A stretch of DNA of 64,000 nucleotides from Algorimicrobium algoritergicola (GTDB lineage: Bacteria; Bacteroidota; Bacteroidia; Flavobacteriales; Flavobacteriaceae), in the NCBI RefSeq assembly GCF_008086165.1, contig NZ_VSKL01000004.1:1-64000 (forward strand). The letters run 5' to 3'. Both the position numbers and the translations under genes were made by a program. The notes beneath the pieces are model-generated. The model ran no database searches. It was not told the origin of the DNA and saw nothing but the letters and a program-made list of their open reading frames with translations. This document shows positions 1 to 8,237 of this stretch, piece after piece. Position 1 is the stretch's first letter, and every line of letters begins with the position of its first letter.

Positions 1-580
1 CTTGTAATGTAATTGTTACTCGTACTTGGACATTTACGGACTCTTGTAATAATACATCGTCTGTATCGCAAACAATAACAGTTGCGGATACAATTGCACC
101 TGTTGTTCCTGCTGCACCTGCTGATATTACTGCACAATGTGTAACAGAACTACCAGAAGCTATAAACTTAACAGCTACAGACAACTGTGCTGGTGATATT
201 GTTGCTTCGCCTGTAGATACTACGGATGATTCAAATCCTTGTAATGTAATTGTTACTCGTACTTGGACATTTACGGACTCTTGTAATAATACATCGTCTG
301 TATCGCAAACAATAACAGTTGCGGATACAATTGCACCTGTTGTTCCTGCTGCACCTGATAATGTAACTTACCAATGTATTACTGAAGTACCTGTCGCAGC
401 TGATTTAAATGCTGTAGACAATTGTACTGGTAACATTCTAGGTATTGCTACTGATGTAACTGATAATTCAAACCCTTGTAATGTAATTGTTACACGTACT
501 TGGACATTTACGGATGGCTGTAATAATACATCTTCTGTATCTCAAACCATAACGGTTGCTGATACTACGGCCCCAGTAGC
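1..580 (+). repeat. In-frame tandem repeat, 237-bp period
   Basis: Copies begin at 1 (truncated by the window edge), 238 and 475. The first 120 bases of the first two visible copies are identical; the third diverges modestly. The period is exactly 79 codons, so this is a coding repeat for Ig-like surface domains and not an intergenic array. The near identity suggests recent duplication or gene conversion. Confidence 0.9.
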
Positions 581-1370
581 TACAAATGATTTATCTGACA
601 TATTTGTTAATTGTGCAGATGTACCTGATGCTCCGACTCTAGTCTTTGACGATTGTTCGAGTGATGTAACGATAGTTAGTTTTGAAGAAGTAAACACTTC
701 AGACGGATCTGAAACAGATTATGAAATTATTTGGAACTGGACAGTTGTTGATGCGTGTGGAAATGAAGCACAATTAAGTCAAGCTGTTTACGTAACAAAT
801 GAAAACAGTATCATAACGGTAAATGATGATCGCTGTAATGATGATGGTATAATTGATTTGTTTGATTACTATAATGGATCAGACACGTCAGGAACATGGA
901 TAGCATTATCTAATACTGTAACCTTAAATGGCAATTTATTCGATCCTTTAACTGTTGATTTAGACGATTACACGTTTAGTTATACGATTATGGAAAATGG
1001 CTGTACAAGTACAACTCGAGTAACCATAAATGTAAATGATGATTGTGTTGTATTAGCTCCTGAACCTTGTGATAGAGAAAATATAGTCGTTTCGACTGCT
1101 ATAACACCAAATGGTGATCAATGGAATGAGAATTTTGAAATCTCTGGTGTTGATACCTGTGGATATGCATATGATGTTCAGGTCTTTAATAGATGGGGAG
1201 CAATCATATACAAAGCAAATAACTACCAGAATAACTGGAATGGTACAGCGCACAAATCATCTGTTGGTGGTGCAGACAAAGTGCCTAATGGAACATATTA
1301 TTATATCATTAACGTAAGAAATAGTGGATTTAAACCATTAACAGGTTACTTCTACGTAGGAACCAAATAA
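1..1370 (+). CDS. Large T9SS-secreted repeat protein with type B (CHU_C) sorting domain, C-terminal part only
   Basis: The frame is open from base 3 to the stop at 1370, giving 455 visible residues; the start lies left of the window. The first part is a chain of Cys-containing immunoglobulin-like repeats (each with a TRTWTFTD-type strand, two Cys and a SVSQTITVAD-type ending) with a period of 79 residues. The last ~90 residues (ITPNGDQWNE, VFNRWG, PNGTYYYIINV) match the gliding-motility C-terminal domain used as a T9SS type B sorting signal. By family knowledge the protein is exported by T9SS and stays on the surface or is released. The PorP/SprF gene 11 bp downstream is the usual partner of such cargo. 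An internal TTG at 858 is not the start, because the repeats continue upstream in frame. Confidence 0.9.
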   Translation, partial: CNVIVTRTWTFTDSCNNTSSVSQTITVADTIAPVVPAAPADITAQCVTELPEAINLTATDNCAGDIVASPVDTTDDSNPCNVIVTRTWTFTDSCNNTSSVSQTITVADTIAPVVPAAPDNVTYQCITEVPVAADLNAVDNCTGNILGIATDVTDNSNPCNVIVTRTWTFTDGCNNTSSVSQTITVADTTAPVATNDLSDIFVNCADVPDAPTLVFDDCSSDVTIVSFEEVNTSDGSETDYEIIWNWTVVDACGNEAQLSQAVYVTNENSIITVNDDRCNDDGIIDLFDYYNGSDTSGTWIALSNTVTLNGNLFDPLTVDLDDYTFSYTIMENGCTSTTRVTINVNDDCVVLAPEPCDRENIVVSTAITPNGDQWNENFEISGVDTCGYAYDVQVFNRWGAIIYKANNYQNNWNGTAHKSSVGGADKVPNGTYYYIINVRNSGFKPLTGYFYVGTK

Positions 1371-1381
1371 AACATTAACCT

Positions 1382-2308
1382 ATGAAACTTATAAAACATT
1401 ATATAATTGCACTAGCATTATTGAGTTGTACGGTTGGAATTGCTCAACAATTACCACAGTTTACCCAATATATGTATAATACCATCTCTATAAACCCTGC
1501 CTATGCAGGTAGTAGAGAAACGTTAAGCGTTGTTGGTTTACACAGAAGTCAATGGGTTGGCTTTGATGGTGGACCAATAACCCAAACCCTGTCTGTTCAT
1601 TCTCCTTTAAGGAATGACAAAATAGGTTTAGGATTGTCCTTTATTAATGACAAATTAGGTGATGAACGTTTTTCATACCTGTATGGAGATTTTTCATATA
1701 CCATACAAACAGGTCAGAAAACGGAGTTAGCATTTGGTATCAAAGCTGGTTTCACAAGTTATACGCTAGACAGATATTCTGCGGATAGTTCGGGTGATCC
1801 AAGCATTTATGGTATTGATGATCGTTGGGATCCAAATATTGGTGCAGGTGTTTATTGGCATTCAGATAGATGGTATCTAGGTTTATCCACACCGCGTATT
1901 TTAACCAATGATTATAACGATGACACAGGAGTCGGTCAAGACTATGCTGCATTAGAACGCGTGAGTTACTACTTTACAGGTGGATATGTTTTCACCTTAA
2001 GTGAAAACACAAAACTAAAGCCAGCATTTCTTTTGAAAGCAACCAATGGTGCACCACTCTCTTTTGACCTTACTGCCAACTTCTTATTCTATGAGAAATT
2101 TTGGGCAGGAGTAGGTTACCGAATCGATAATCAAACCTCTGCTTTAGCTGGTATAGTTGATTTTCAAGTATCAAAGCAACTCCGCATAGGCTATGCTTAT
2201 GAATATCCACTATCAGACTTAATTGACTACACTGGAGGAACCCATGAAATATTGATCATGTTTGAATTATTTAAAACAAAACGAATCAAATCACCAAGAT
2301 ACTTCTAA
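1382..2308 (+). CDS. PorP/SprF family type IX secretion membrane protein
   Basis: The 308-residue protein has a signal peptide (residues 1-21, ending near IAQQ), then the family signature LPQFTQYMYNTISINPAYAGSR and a barrel-like pattern of alternating hydrophobic strands. PorP/SprF proteins are outer-membrane beta-barrels of the T9SS; SprF of Flavobacterium is needed for export of the adhesin SprB, and type B cargo genes commonly carry such a partner next to them. It sits 11 bp after a type B cargo gene and 11 bp before an OmpA-family gene, so the three are probably one operon. The partner role for the upstream cargo is inferred from position. Confidence 0.93.
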   Translation: MKLIKHYIIALALLSCTVGIAQQLPQFTQYMYNTISINPAYAGSRETLSVVGLHRSQWVGFDGGPITQTLSVHSPLRNDKIGLGLSFINDKLGDERFSYLYGDFSYTIQTGQKTELAFGIKAGFTSYTLDRYSADSSGDPSIYGIDDRWDPNIGAGVYWHSDRWYLGLSTPRILTNDYNDDTGVGQDYAALERVSYYFTGGYVFTLSENTKLKPAFLLKATNGAPLSFDLTANFLFYEKFWAGVGYRIDNQTSALAGIVDFQVSKQLRIGYAYEYPLSDLIDYTGGTHEILIMFELFKTKRIKSPRYF

Positions 2309-2319
2309 AATATAATCGT

Positions 2320-4236
2320 ATGAAAACTAAAATTATATTCACATTTATTGCATTAAGTAGTACGTTTCTATTTTCGCAAAAAAGAGTAGCTGACATATTC
2401 TTCGAGAATTACTCGTATGTTAAAGCTGCAGAATTATATGAAGAAACCGTTAGAAAAGGTGATAGTAGTGAGCATGTATTAACACGTTTAGGCGATTGTT
2501 ATTATAACAACTCGGATACTGAATCTGCCGCAATATGGTATAAATTAGCCTTAAATAAATATAAAAAGGTAAATCCTGAATATATTTATAAGTACATCCA
2601 AACGCAACGTAGTTTAAGTAACTATGAGGAAGCTGACACCTGGTTAGCTACATTTAAAGACATTCAAAATGATGACAGACGCGCAGATGATCTGGACGGA
2701 AGTAATATTGCACTTTATGAATCTTTAGAATCCTTAAAAGGTGTTGAAGTAAAAACTAAAAACCTGGATATTAATTCGAAATATTCTGATTTTGGCGCAT
2801 TTGTATATAATAACAATATGTACTTTGCTTCTGCAAGAAATACAGATAACGATATTTACAAATGGAATAATGAACCCTATCTTGATATCTATTCTGCGGA
2901 AGTTAGTAATGGCGAGAATAATATTGATAGTATCTCAAACCCCACTAGTGTCATTATAAAAGGAAAAGACCGAAATGATGTTCATGAAGCTAGTGTTGCG
3001 ATAACTAATGATGGAAATACCATGTATTTTACACGTGATAACGTCAACAAGAAAAACAAACCTATCTACGATAAAAAAGGAACATCACATCTGAAAATTT
3101 ACAAAGCAACTAAATCTGAAGATGGGAACTGGGATAATGTAATAGAGTTACCGTTTAATGATGACATATACTCTACTGGCCATCCAACTTTAAGTCCTGA
3201 TAACAAAACACTGTATTTTGTTTCTGATCGTGAAGGTGGTTTAGGGCAAACCGATATTTATCAAGTTGCTATTCGTGGGGAATCTTATGACGCTCCCGTA
3301 AATTTAGGCAAAAAAGTAAATACAGAAGGTCGTGAAATGTTCCCGTTTGTTGCAAAAGATAGTACACTTTATTTTTCATCTGATGGCTATTTAAACCTTG
3401 GTTTATTAGATATTTTTAAAACAAACATCCTTAAAGATGCGGAAGCTGAAGTGGAAAATATGGGAGCACCATACAACAGCGGCTTCGATGATTTTGCATA
3501 CTTTGTAGATAGTGACACACAAAAAGGATATTTCTCATCTAATAGAGCCGATGGAAAAGGTGGTGATGATATTTACGGATTTGTAGCGCAACCTTGCAAA
3601 CAAATTATTACAGGAACGGTTAGAGATAGTAAATTACTAACGCCAATTCCAATGGCAACCGTTCAATTAATTGATGAATCCGGTAAGATTGTAGCCGAAG
3701 TAACAAGTGATGAAAACGGTCTATATGAAATTGAAGCCGACTGTAGTCAAAAATATAAAGTTCTCGGTATGAAAGCCGATTACAAAGACGACTTGAAAGA
3801 TGTTGAAACAACAGATGTTACTGGTGAAGAACATGTAGTTGACTTGAATTTAATACCGTTAATTAATGATAATGAAATCGTGATTAATCCTATTTTCTTC
3901 GACTTTGATAAATGGGGAATTAGAGCTGATGCTGCTTATGAGCTGGAAAATATTGTTTCAGTCATGCGAGCACATCCGAACATGGTAATCAAAATTGAAT
4001 CACATACAGATAGTCGTGGTGGTGATAACTACAACTTAAAACTTTCAGATAGAAGAGCGAAATCCACACAAGAGTATTTATACTCAAGAGGCATTACAAC
4101 AGATCGTATTGAAAGTGCTATAGGATATGGAGAAACCCGTTTAATAAATGAATGTTCAAATGGCGTTAAATGTACCGCTGAAAAACATCAAGAAAACAGA
4201 CGTTCTAAATTTATTATCTTAAAAGATAATGATTAA
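2320..4236 (+). CDS. OmpA-family protein with TPR, PD40 propeller and carboxypeptidase-regulatory-like domain
   Basis: The 638-residue protein has a signal peptide (residues 1-19), TPR-like helices (about 25-105), PD40/WD40-like beta-propeller blades (about 140-425; TLSPDNKTLYFVSDREGG is one blade), a CarboxypepD_reg-like beta-sandwich (about 430-475) and a C-terminal OmpA peptidoglycan-binding domain (about 525-635, with FFDFDKWGIR, SHTDSRGG and LSDRRAKST). Proteins of this layout commonly follow PorP/SprF genes and resemble the T9SS-associated PorE type, which anchors an outer-membrane assembly to peptidoglycan. The anchoring role here is inferred from the domains and the operon. Confidence 0.9.
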   Translation: MKTKIIFTFIALSSTFLFSQKRVADIFFENYSYVKAAELYEETVRKGDSSEHVLTRLGDCYYNNSDTESAAIWYKLALNKYKKVNPEYIYKYIQTQRSLSNYEEADTWLATFKDIQNDDRRADDLDGSNIALYESLESLKGVEVKTKNLDINSKYSDFGAFVYNNNMYFASARNTDNDIYKWNNEPYLDIYSAEVSNGENNIDSISNPTSVIIKGKDRNDVHEASVAITNDGNTMYFTRDNVNKKNKPIYDKKGTSHLKIYKATKSEDGNWDNVIELPFNDDIYSTGHPTLSPDNKTLYFVSDREGGLGQTDIYQVAIRGESYDAPVNLGKKVNTEGREMFPFVAKDSTLYFSSDGYLNLGLLDIFKTNILKDAEAEVENMGAPYNSGFDDFAYFVDSDTQKGYFSSNRADGKGGDDIYGFVAQPCKQIITGTVRDSKLLTPIPMATVQLIDESGKIVAEVTSDENGLYEIEADCSQKYKVLGMKADYKDDLKDVETTDVTGEEHVVDLNLIPLINDNEIVINPIFFDFDKWGIRADAAYELENIVSVMRAHPNMVIKIESHTDSRGGDNYNLKLSDRRAKSTQEYLYSRGITTDRIESAIGYGETRLINECSNGVKCTAEKHQENRRSKFIILKDND

Positions 4237-4336
4237 TTAACAGTTGTTTTTAAACATACAGTTAATAAGATTTGCGAACTGATTTAATATGCTTACACAT
4301 CATTAAAACCTTCCTAACAATAGTCTTAATAACTAT

Positions 4337-4363
4337 AAAGCCACTCCATTCGGAGTGGCTTTT
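4337..4363 (+). terminator. Rho-independent terminator after the OmpA-family gene
   Basis: AAAGCCACTCC, a 4-base loop (ATTC) and GGAGTGGCTTT form an 11-bp stem followed by T/A-rich sequence, about 100 bp after the stop codon. It closes the cargo, PorP/SprF and OmpA operon. Confidence 0.75.
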
Positions 4364-4449
4364 AAATTTAAAATACAAGACAAATTTTGAATTTATTATA
4401 GTAAATTTATCACCTAAAAAAATAAATCTCAATCTACTAATAAACTAAA

Positions 4450-5028
4450 ATGAAAAATAATCTATTAAAGGTTTTACTTATATTTTGTATTTGTTATTCA
4501 GCGCAAGCTCAAACCCAAACACCAATGGCTAGTGTTGAGAAATCTGTTTTTGGTATACAAACTGGCTTTCTGGGAATATGGGTTCACAATGAAACCAAAT
4601 TAAGCAATAGTATTGCATTAAGAACAGAAATAGGTTTGGAAGCTGGTATTTTTGATGGTGCTAATTATCCTAAAACGGGATACTTTTTAGTTCCTGCAAT
4701 CACATTAGAACCGCGTTGGTATTATAATCTAAATAAACGTGTTAAAAAGTCAAGAAATATTTCTGGTAACAGCGGAAATTTTATAGCATTAAAAACAACC
4801 TACCATCCCGACGTAATCGTTGTTTCTAATTATGACAATGTCAATTTTATAAGTGATTTTTCTATTGTTCCAACCTGGGGAATTAGACGTCAAATAGGAA
4901 AACATTTTAATTACGAAACAGGAATAGGCATTGGATATATTCACTTTTTTAATCCTAATAATGTCTCGTTTGATAATGAGGCAGATCTAGCTCTTAACTT
5001 ACACTTACGACTTGGCTATCGTTTTTAA
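4450..5028 (+). CDS. Small secreted outer-membrane beta-barrel-like protein
   Basis: The 192-residue protein starts with a signal peptide (residues 1-20, ending SAQA). It then shows alternating amphipathic strands with aromatic girdles and a C-terminal aromatic (LHLRLGYRF), typical of small outer-membrane barrels. No specific family is recognised. It stands alone between two hairpins and is convergent with the CAP lipoprotein gene. The barrel assignment is by pattern only. Confidence 0.7.
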   Translation: MKNNLLKVLLIFCICYSAQAQTQTPMASVEKSVFGIQTGFLGIWVHNETKLSNSIALRTEIGLEAGIFDGANYPKTGYFLVPAITLEPRWYYNLNKRVKKSRNISGNSGNFIALKTTYHPDVIVVSNYDNVNFISDFSIVPTWGIRRQIGKHFNYETGIGIGYIHFFNPNNVSFDNEADLALNLHLRLGYRF

Positions 5029-5049
5029 TTTTAGGAATTAATAACAATC

Positions 5050-5090
5050 AAAAAACTACCAACCTGGTAACCCAAGTGGTAGTTTTTTTA
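5050..5090. terminator. Terminator between convergent genes
   Basis: AAAAAACTACCA (about 5050-5062) can pair with TGGTAGTTTTTT (about 5078-5089) around a ~15-base loop. A-runs and T-runs flank the stem, so it can serve both the + gene ending at 5028 and the - gene ending at 5118. Confidence 0.7.
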
Positions 5091-5117
5091 TAAAAATAAT
5101 CTAAATAGAATCTTATT

Positions 5118-5615
5118 TTATTTCTTAACAAATATGTTAGTGTAATACCAATCGCCATCAGCATTTTGATCAGCTGATAAATCAAAATCGGTAAAGTCTC
5201 CTTCTATATTCGCTTTATGATTTGTACTATTTAACCATGCTGTTACAACCGTTTGAGCAGATGTAAAACCATAAGCTACATTTTCCGATACATTACGAGC
5301 ACCTAAACTACTTTCTAAAAATGATTTGCGTTGGTAAAAATTATCATGAGAAACATTATTATTCGTAATCATGTATTCTGTATGATTAAATGCTTGCGCT
5401 TTAATAATACCAACATTGTTTAGTGGATTTAATCCTTTGCTTAATCTGTAGTCATTAATAAGTTCCATAATTTCAATTTCTATGGTCTTGGTTTGAGGAA
5501 CTACCAGATTGGCAGTACTCATATCTGCAGCTTTATCATCAATGGGATCAGAAGAACAGGAAGTCATAAACATGACTAATAATACCATTGCTGGTAGTAA
5601 AGTAAACTTTTTCAT
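5118..5615 (-). CDS. CAP (SCP/PR-1-like) domain lipoprotein
   Basis: The 165-residue protein has a lipoprotein signal with lipobox (MTSCSSD; lipid Cys near residue 20) and a CAP domain from about residue 45 (IMELINDYRLSKGLNPL, NVSHDNFYQR, ENVAYG, WLNSTNHKANIEGDFTDFDL). This contains the two His and the Glu that line the CAP cavity. CAP proteins of this bacterial type are secreted; their biochemical activity is mostly unknown. The gene is monocistronic, and its upstream region is rich in ATCGAT palindromes (see findings). Confidence 0.9.
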   Translation of the reverse strand: MKKFTLLPAMVLLVMFMTSCSSDPIDDKAADMSTANLVVPQTKTIEIEIMELINDYRLSKGLNPLNNVGIIKAQAFNHTEYMITNNNVSHDNFYQRKSFLESSLGARNVSENVAYGFTSAQTVVTAWLNSTNHKANIEGDFTDFDLSADQNADGDWYYTNIFVKK

Positions 5616-5780
5616 TATTAGGTTATTTAGATTTGGGATTATAAAAATAGAATCCTATCTCTAAACAACTGTTAATAAAATGTTAAAATCGATAAACAGC
5701 GCGCATTTAATCGATTTTTAATGTGTTTTATCGATGAAATGCATTTTGTAAATCAAAAATTATGTATTTCATCGTTATTA

Positions 5781-6440
5781 TCATGGCGATAATCGATTTT
5801 TCACCCAATTGTACTCTGCATCCATTTGATAATGAATTCGATCATGCAATCTATTAGGTCGTCCTTGCCAAAATTCAATAGAAATTGGCCTTACCATATA
5901 GCCACCCCAAAAATCAGGTCTTGGAATTTCTTTTCCTTCGTATTGCTGTTCTAAATTCTTTAAATCGGTTTCTAATTGTGCCCTATCTTTAACAACAGCG
6001 CTTTGATTAGAAGCTATAGCACCTAGTTGACTTCCTCTTGGGCGTGATTCAAAATAACCATCGCTTAAATTTTCTGCTAATTTTTCGGTGACTCCTTTTA
6101 TAATTATTTGTCGCTCCGCTCCATGCCAGAAAAACGATAAACAAACATTCGGGTTTTTAGCAATAGCATGACCTTTTTCACTTTCATAGTTTGTAAAGAA
6201 TATAAATCCTTCATACGTGAAGCGTTTAAGTAACACGACACGATTTTTAGGAAAACCATCCAATCCTATCGTTGATATAGTCATAGCATTGGTTTCATCT
6301 CCCTCAAAATGTGTATCTACTTCATGAAACCATTTTTTAAAGAGCTCCATAGGATTTTCAGGTGTTTCTTTTAATAAAAGTTCACCTTTATCATAGGTTT
6401 TTCTATAATTACTTAAGTCTCCGTCCATTGACAATGTCAT
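5781..6440 (-). CDS. pdxH: Pyridoxamine/pyridoxine 5'-phosphate oxidase
   Basis: The 219 residues match the length of E. coli PdxH (218). The protein shows the FMN-binding strand NRVVLLKRF, the segment GSQLGAIASNQS and the C-terminal signature FWGGYMVRPISIEFWQG followed by RLHDRI. It is an FMN-dependent cytosolic enzyme that oxidises PNP or PMP to pyridoxal 5'-phosphate, the cofactor used here by RocD and the cysteine desulfurase. The ATG at 6440 is followed in frame by the usual N-terminal region (LSNYRKTYDKGEL). The promoter of the divergent gene at 6511 overlaps its first codons. Confidence 0.96.
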   Translation of the reverse strand: MTLSMDGDLSNYRKTYDKGELLLKETPENPMELFKKWFHEVDTHFEGDETNAMTISTIGLDGFPKNRVVLLKRFTYEGFIFFTNYESEKGHAIAKNPNVCLSFFWHGAERQIIIKGVTEKLAENLSDGYFESRPRGSQLGAIASNQSAVVKDRAQLETDLKNLEQQYEGKEIPRPDFWGGYMVRPISIEFWQGRPNRLHDRIHYQMDAEYNWVKNRLSP

Positions 6441-6459
6441 TTAAATTTTTGTACATTTG
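6428..6459 (+). promoter_or_regulatory. Bacteroidota promoter for the gene at 6511
   Basis: TTG at 6428-6430, 21 bp spacer and TACATTTG at 6452-6459 fit the -33/-7 consensus TTG-N17-23-TAnnTTTG. The -33 box lies inside the first codons of pdxH on the other strand, so the two divergent genes share this DNA. Confidence 0.7.
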
Positions 6460-6510
6460 CACTGAATATATATGCAATTAACGCCCTAAATTTAAGCATT
6501 ATTTAATAGA

Positions 6511-6927
6511 ATGAAATTTGAAAATAGTATTTATTTCAACCAATTAAAACATCAAAAAGTGGTATTTCCATTTGGCATCTATTATCTGTTTGATAATTAC
6601 ATCATTGCCGAACACACGGAAGAAATCCACTTCGATTGGCCAGAAATTAAACAAATATCCGATTATCTGATTGATTTTTATGGACCGAATTTAAAAATTG
6701 GTCATATAACAAATCGTATAAACCACTACTCTATAGACCCAAATTTATGGCTTAAGTTCAATAATGAGTATGGATTTGTCATTGCATCCGCTATTGTAAT
6801 CTATGATGACTTTGGGTATCGAAATGCAACGTTAGAAAAACAATTTTCTACTAATAGTATTAAACGCTGCACGAGTCTAGAAGAAGCTATTTATTTTATG
6901 CAAAACTTAAAAGAGTTTAAAACGTAA
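6511..6927 (+). CDS. Conserved hypothetical protein, STAS/SpoIIAA-like
   Basis: The 138-residue cytosolic protein has no signal peptide or membrane segment. The order of strands and helices (FGIYYLFDNYIIAEHT; IKQISDYLIDFYGPNLKIGHITNRI; GFVIASAIVIYD; TSLEEAIYFMQNL) resembles the SpoIIAA/STAS-like family of small flavobacterial proteins. That is a fold impression and not a functional assignment. It is monocistronic with its own promoter and overlaps the 3' end of rnz by 11 bp tail to tail. Confidence 0.75.
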   Translation: MKFENSIYFNQLKHQKVVFPFGIYYLFDNYIIAEHTEEIHFDWPEIKQISDYLIDFYGPNLKIGHITNRINHYSIDPNLWLKFNNEYGFVIASAIVIYDDFGYRNATLEKQFSTNSIKRCTSLEEAIYFMQNLKEFKT

Positions 6928-7822
6928 TTACCTTGCCATCTCTAGCCAATTCTATAGGTTCAAAAATAGTTTCAGCTTCTAATTTAAAATCTTTTAAATT
7001 ATCGTAACGTGTGGAATAATGCCCTAAAAGCAACGTACCTACTCCAGCCTGTTTGGCAATGCTAGCTGCTTGCTTAGCGGTACTATGTTTGGTTGGTGCT
7101 GCTAATTTTTCATGCTTTTCTAAAAAAGTGGATTCGTGATACAGCAAATCAACGCCTTTTATAATTGGAATGATAGCTTCTGAATAAGCTGTATCGCTGC
7201 AAAACGCGTAACTTTTTGGTTTAATTGGCTCATTCGTAACCTCATGATTTGAAATGATTATTCCGTCCTTATTTTCTACATCAAAGCCTTGTTTGAGTTT
7301 TCTATAATAAGCCACATCAATATCTGCATTTAAAACTGCATTCATATCCAGTTTGCGCTCACCTGGTTTTTCTTTAAATAGAAAACCGTTGGTGTAAATC
7401 CTATGGTCTAGAGGAATGGTGTGAACTTCCACTTTGTCATCTTCAAAAATTAGTTCGGAATTCTTCGAAGTTAATTCATGAAAAAAAAGAGGGTAATTTG
7501 TCCAAGATTCGGCCAATTTCATTTGAAGGGTAATGATATCTTTTAAACCTTTTGGACCGTAAATATGAAGTTCAGTTTCACGAGTTAATAAACGAAATGT
7601 AGAAATTAAACCAACGAGCCCAAAAAAATGATCGCCATGTAAATGAGAAATAAAAATATGCTTGATTCGTGCAAATTTGATTTTATTTCGGCGTAATTCT
7701 ACTTGAGTGCCTTCACCACAATCTATTAAAAATAAATGGTTATTTATTTCCAGAACTTGAGCCGTTGGATTCGTGTCCGTTCGTGGTGTGGCGCTATAAC
7801 AGCCTAAAATGGTAAGTTTCAT
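6917..7822 (-). CDS. rnz: Ribonuclease Z (tRNA 3'-end endonuclease)
   Basis: The 301-residue protein is of the short RNase Z form (about 300 residues). The metal-binding motif HLHGDH is at residues 60-65 (preceded by FIS), with a GEGTQ loop near 37-41 and further His ligands in YHESTF and LGHYSTRY. It is a metallo-beta-lactamase fold enzyme that removes tRNA 3' trailers. It is the last gene of the pyrR-pyrB-STAS-like run. A 60-base hairpin ends 14 bp before its ATG and may affect its translation. Confidence 0.96.
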   Translation of the reverse strand: MKLTILGCYSATPRTDTNPTAQVLEINNHLFLIDCGEGTQVELRRNKIKFARIKHIFISHLHGDHFFGLVGLISTFRLLTRETELHIYGPKGLKDIITLQMKLAESWTNYPLFFHELTSKNSELIFEDDKVEVHTIPLDHRIYTNGFLFKEKPGERKLDMNAVLNADIDVAYYRKLKQGFDVENKDGIIISNHEVTNEPIKPKSYAFCSDTAYSEAIIPIIKGVDLLYHESTFLEKHEKLAAPTKHSTAKQAASIAKQAGVGTLLLGHYSTRYDNLKDFKLEAETIFEPIELARDGKVITF

Positions 7823-7836
7823 TCTTGTTGTTTGTC

Positions 7837-7896
7837 GTTTGTTGTTAAGTCGTTAAGCGTTCAGACAGCTTAACACCATGCGACTTAACAACAAAC
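7837..7896 (-). repeat. Long inverted repeat between the STAS-like gene and rnz
   Basis: GTTTGTTGTTAAGTCG (7837-7852) is perfectly complementary to 7881-7896. Inside it TTAAGC (7853-7858) pairs with GCTTAA (7868-7873), leaving a 9-base loop and a 7-base bulge. In the - strand mRNA this forms a 22-bp interrupted hairpin ending 14 bases before the rnz start. No T-run follows, so it does not look like a standard terminator. Confidence 0.85.
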
Positions 7897-7900
7897 TTTT

Positions 7901-8233
7901 TTATAAACCTAAATCGCGTTCCATTTCTTCCATTTCAATAATATCATGCGCTTCTTTAACGGTTGGAACCACTACCAGTTCATCTGGCATATCGTCTAAA
8001 CTTGCTTGATTAGTAACAATAACAAACGATTGTTTTGCTTTTCTATGCTTATTTGATAATTGAAGGAACTCAACAATATCTTGTAACACCACAGGCTTTA
8101 AAGTATTTAAATTAACAATAATATTATCGTTTTTAAAGCGTTCGTAAAGCACGTCTATTTTTTTGATTAATTCAATTACCGAAGCTTTCTCTTGGGTAAT
8201 GGTCGTTGTATTGTCAGTTTTATCGAAAATCAT
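7901..8233 (-). CDS. Conserved hypothetical protein, STAS-like fold
   Basis: The 110-residue soluble protein has an alternating strand/helix pattern (NIIVNLNTLKP, VLQDIVEFLQLSNKHRKA, SFVIVTNQ, ELVVVPTVKEAHDIIEMEEMERDLGL) that looks like a STAS-type domain. Genes like this sit beside rnz in flavobacteria, but I know of no demonstrated function. It begins 4 bp after the pyrB stop, so it is co-transcribed with pyrR-pyrB. Conservation next to rnz would suggest a link with RNA processing or with pyrimidine genes; that is speculation. Confidence 0.8.
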   Translation of the reverse strand: MIFDKTDNTTTITQEKASVIELIKKIDVLYERFKNDNIIVNLNTLKPVVLQDIVEFLQLSNKHRKAKQSFVIVTNQASLDDMPDELVVVPTVKEAHDIIEMEEMERDLGL

Positions 8234-8237
8234 AGGG

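Noticed and set aside
1-580. Possible CRISPR-like array
   Set aside because: The repeats are 237 bp, in frame, and encode Ig-like domains, so they are protein repeats.
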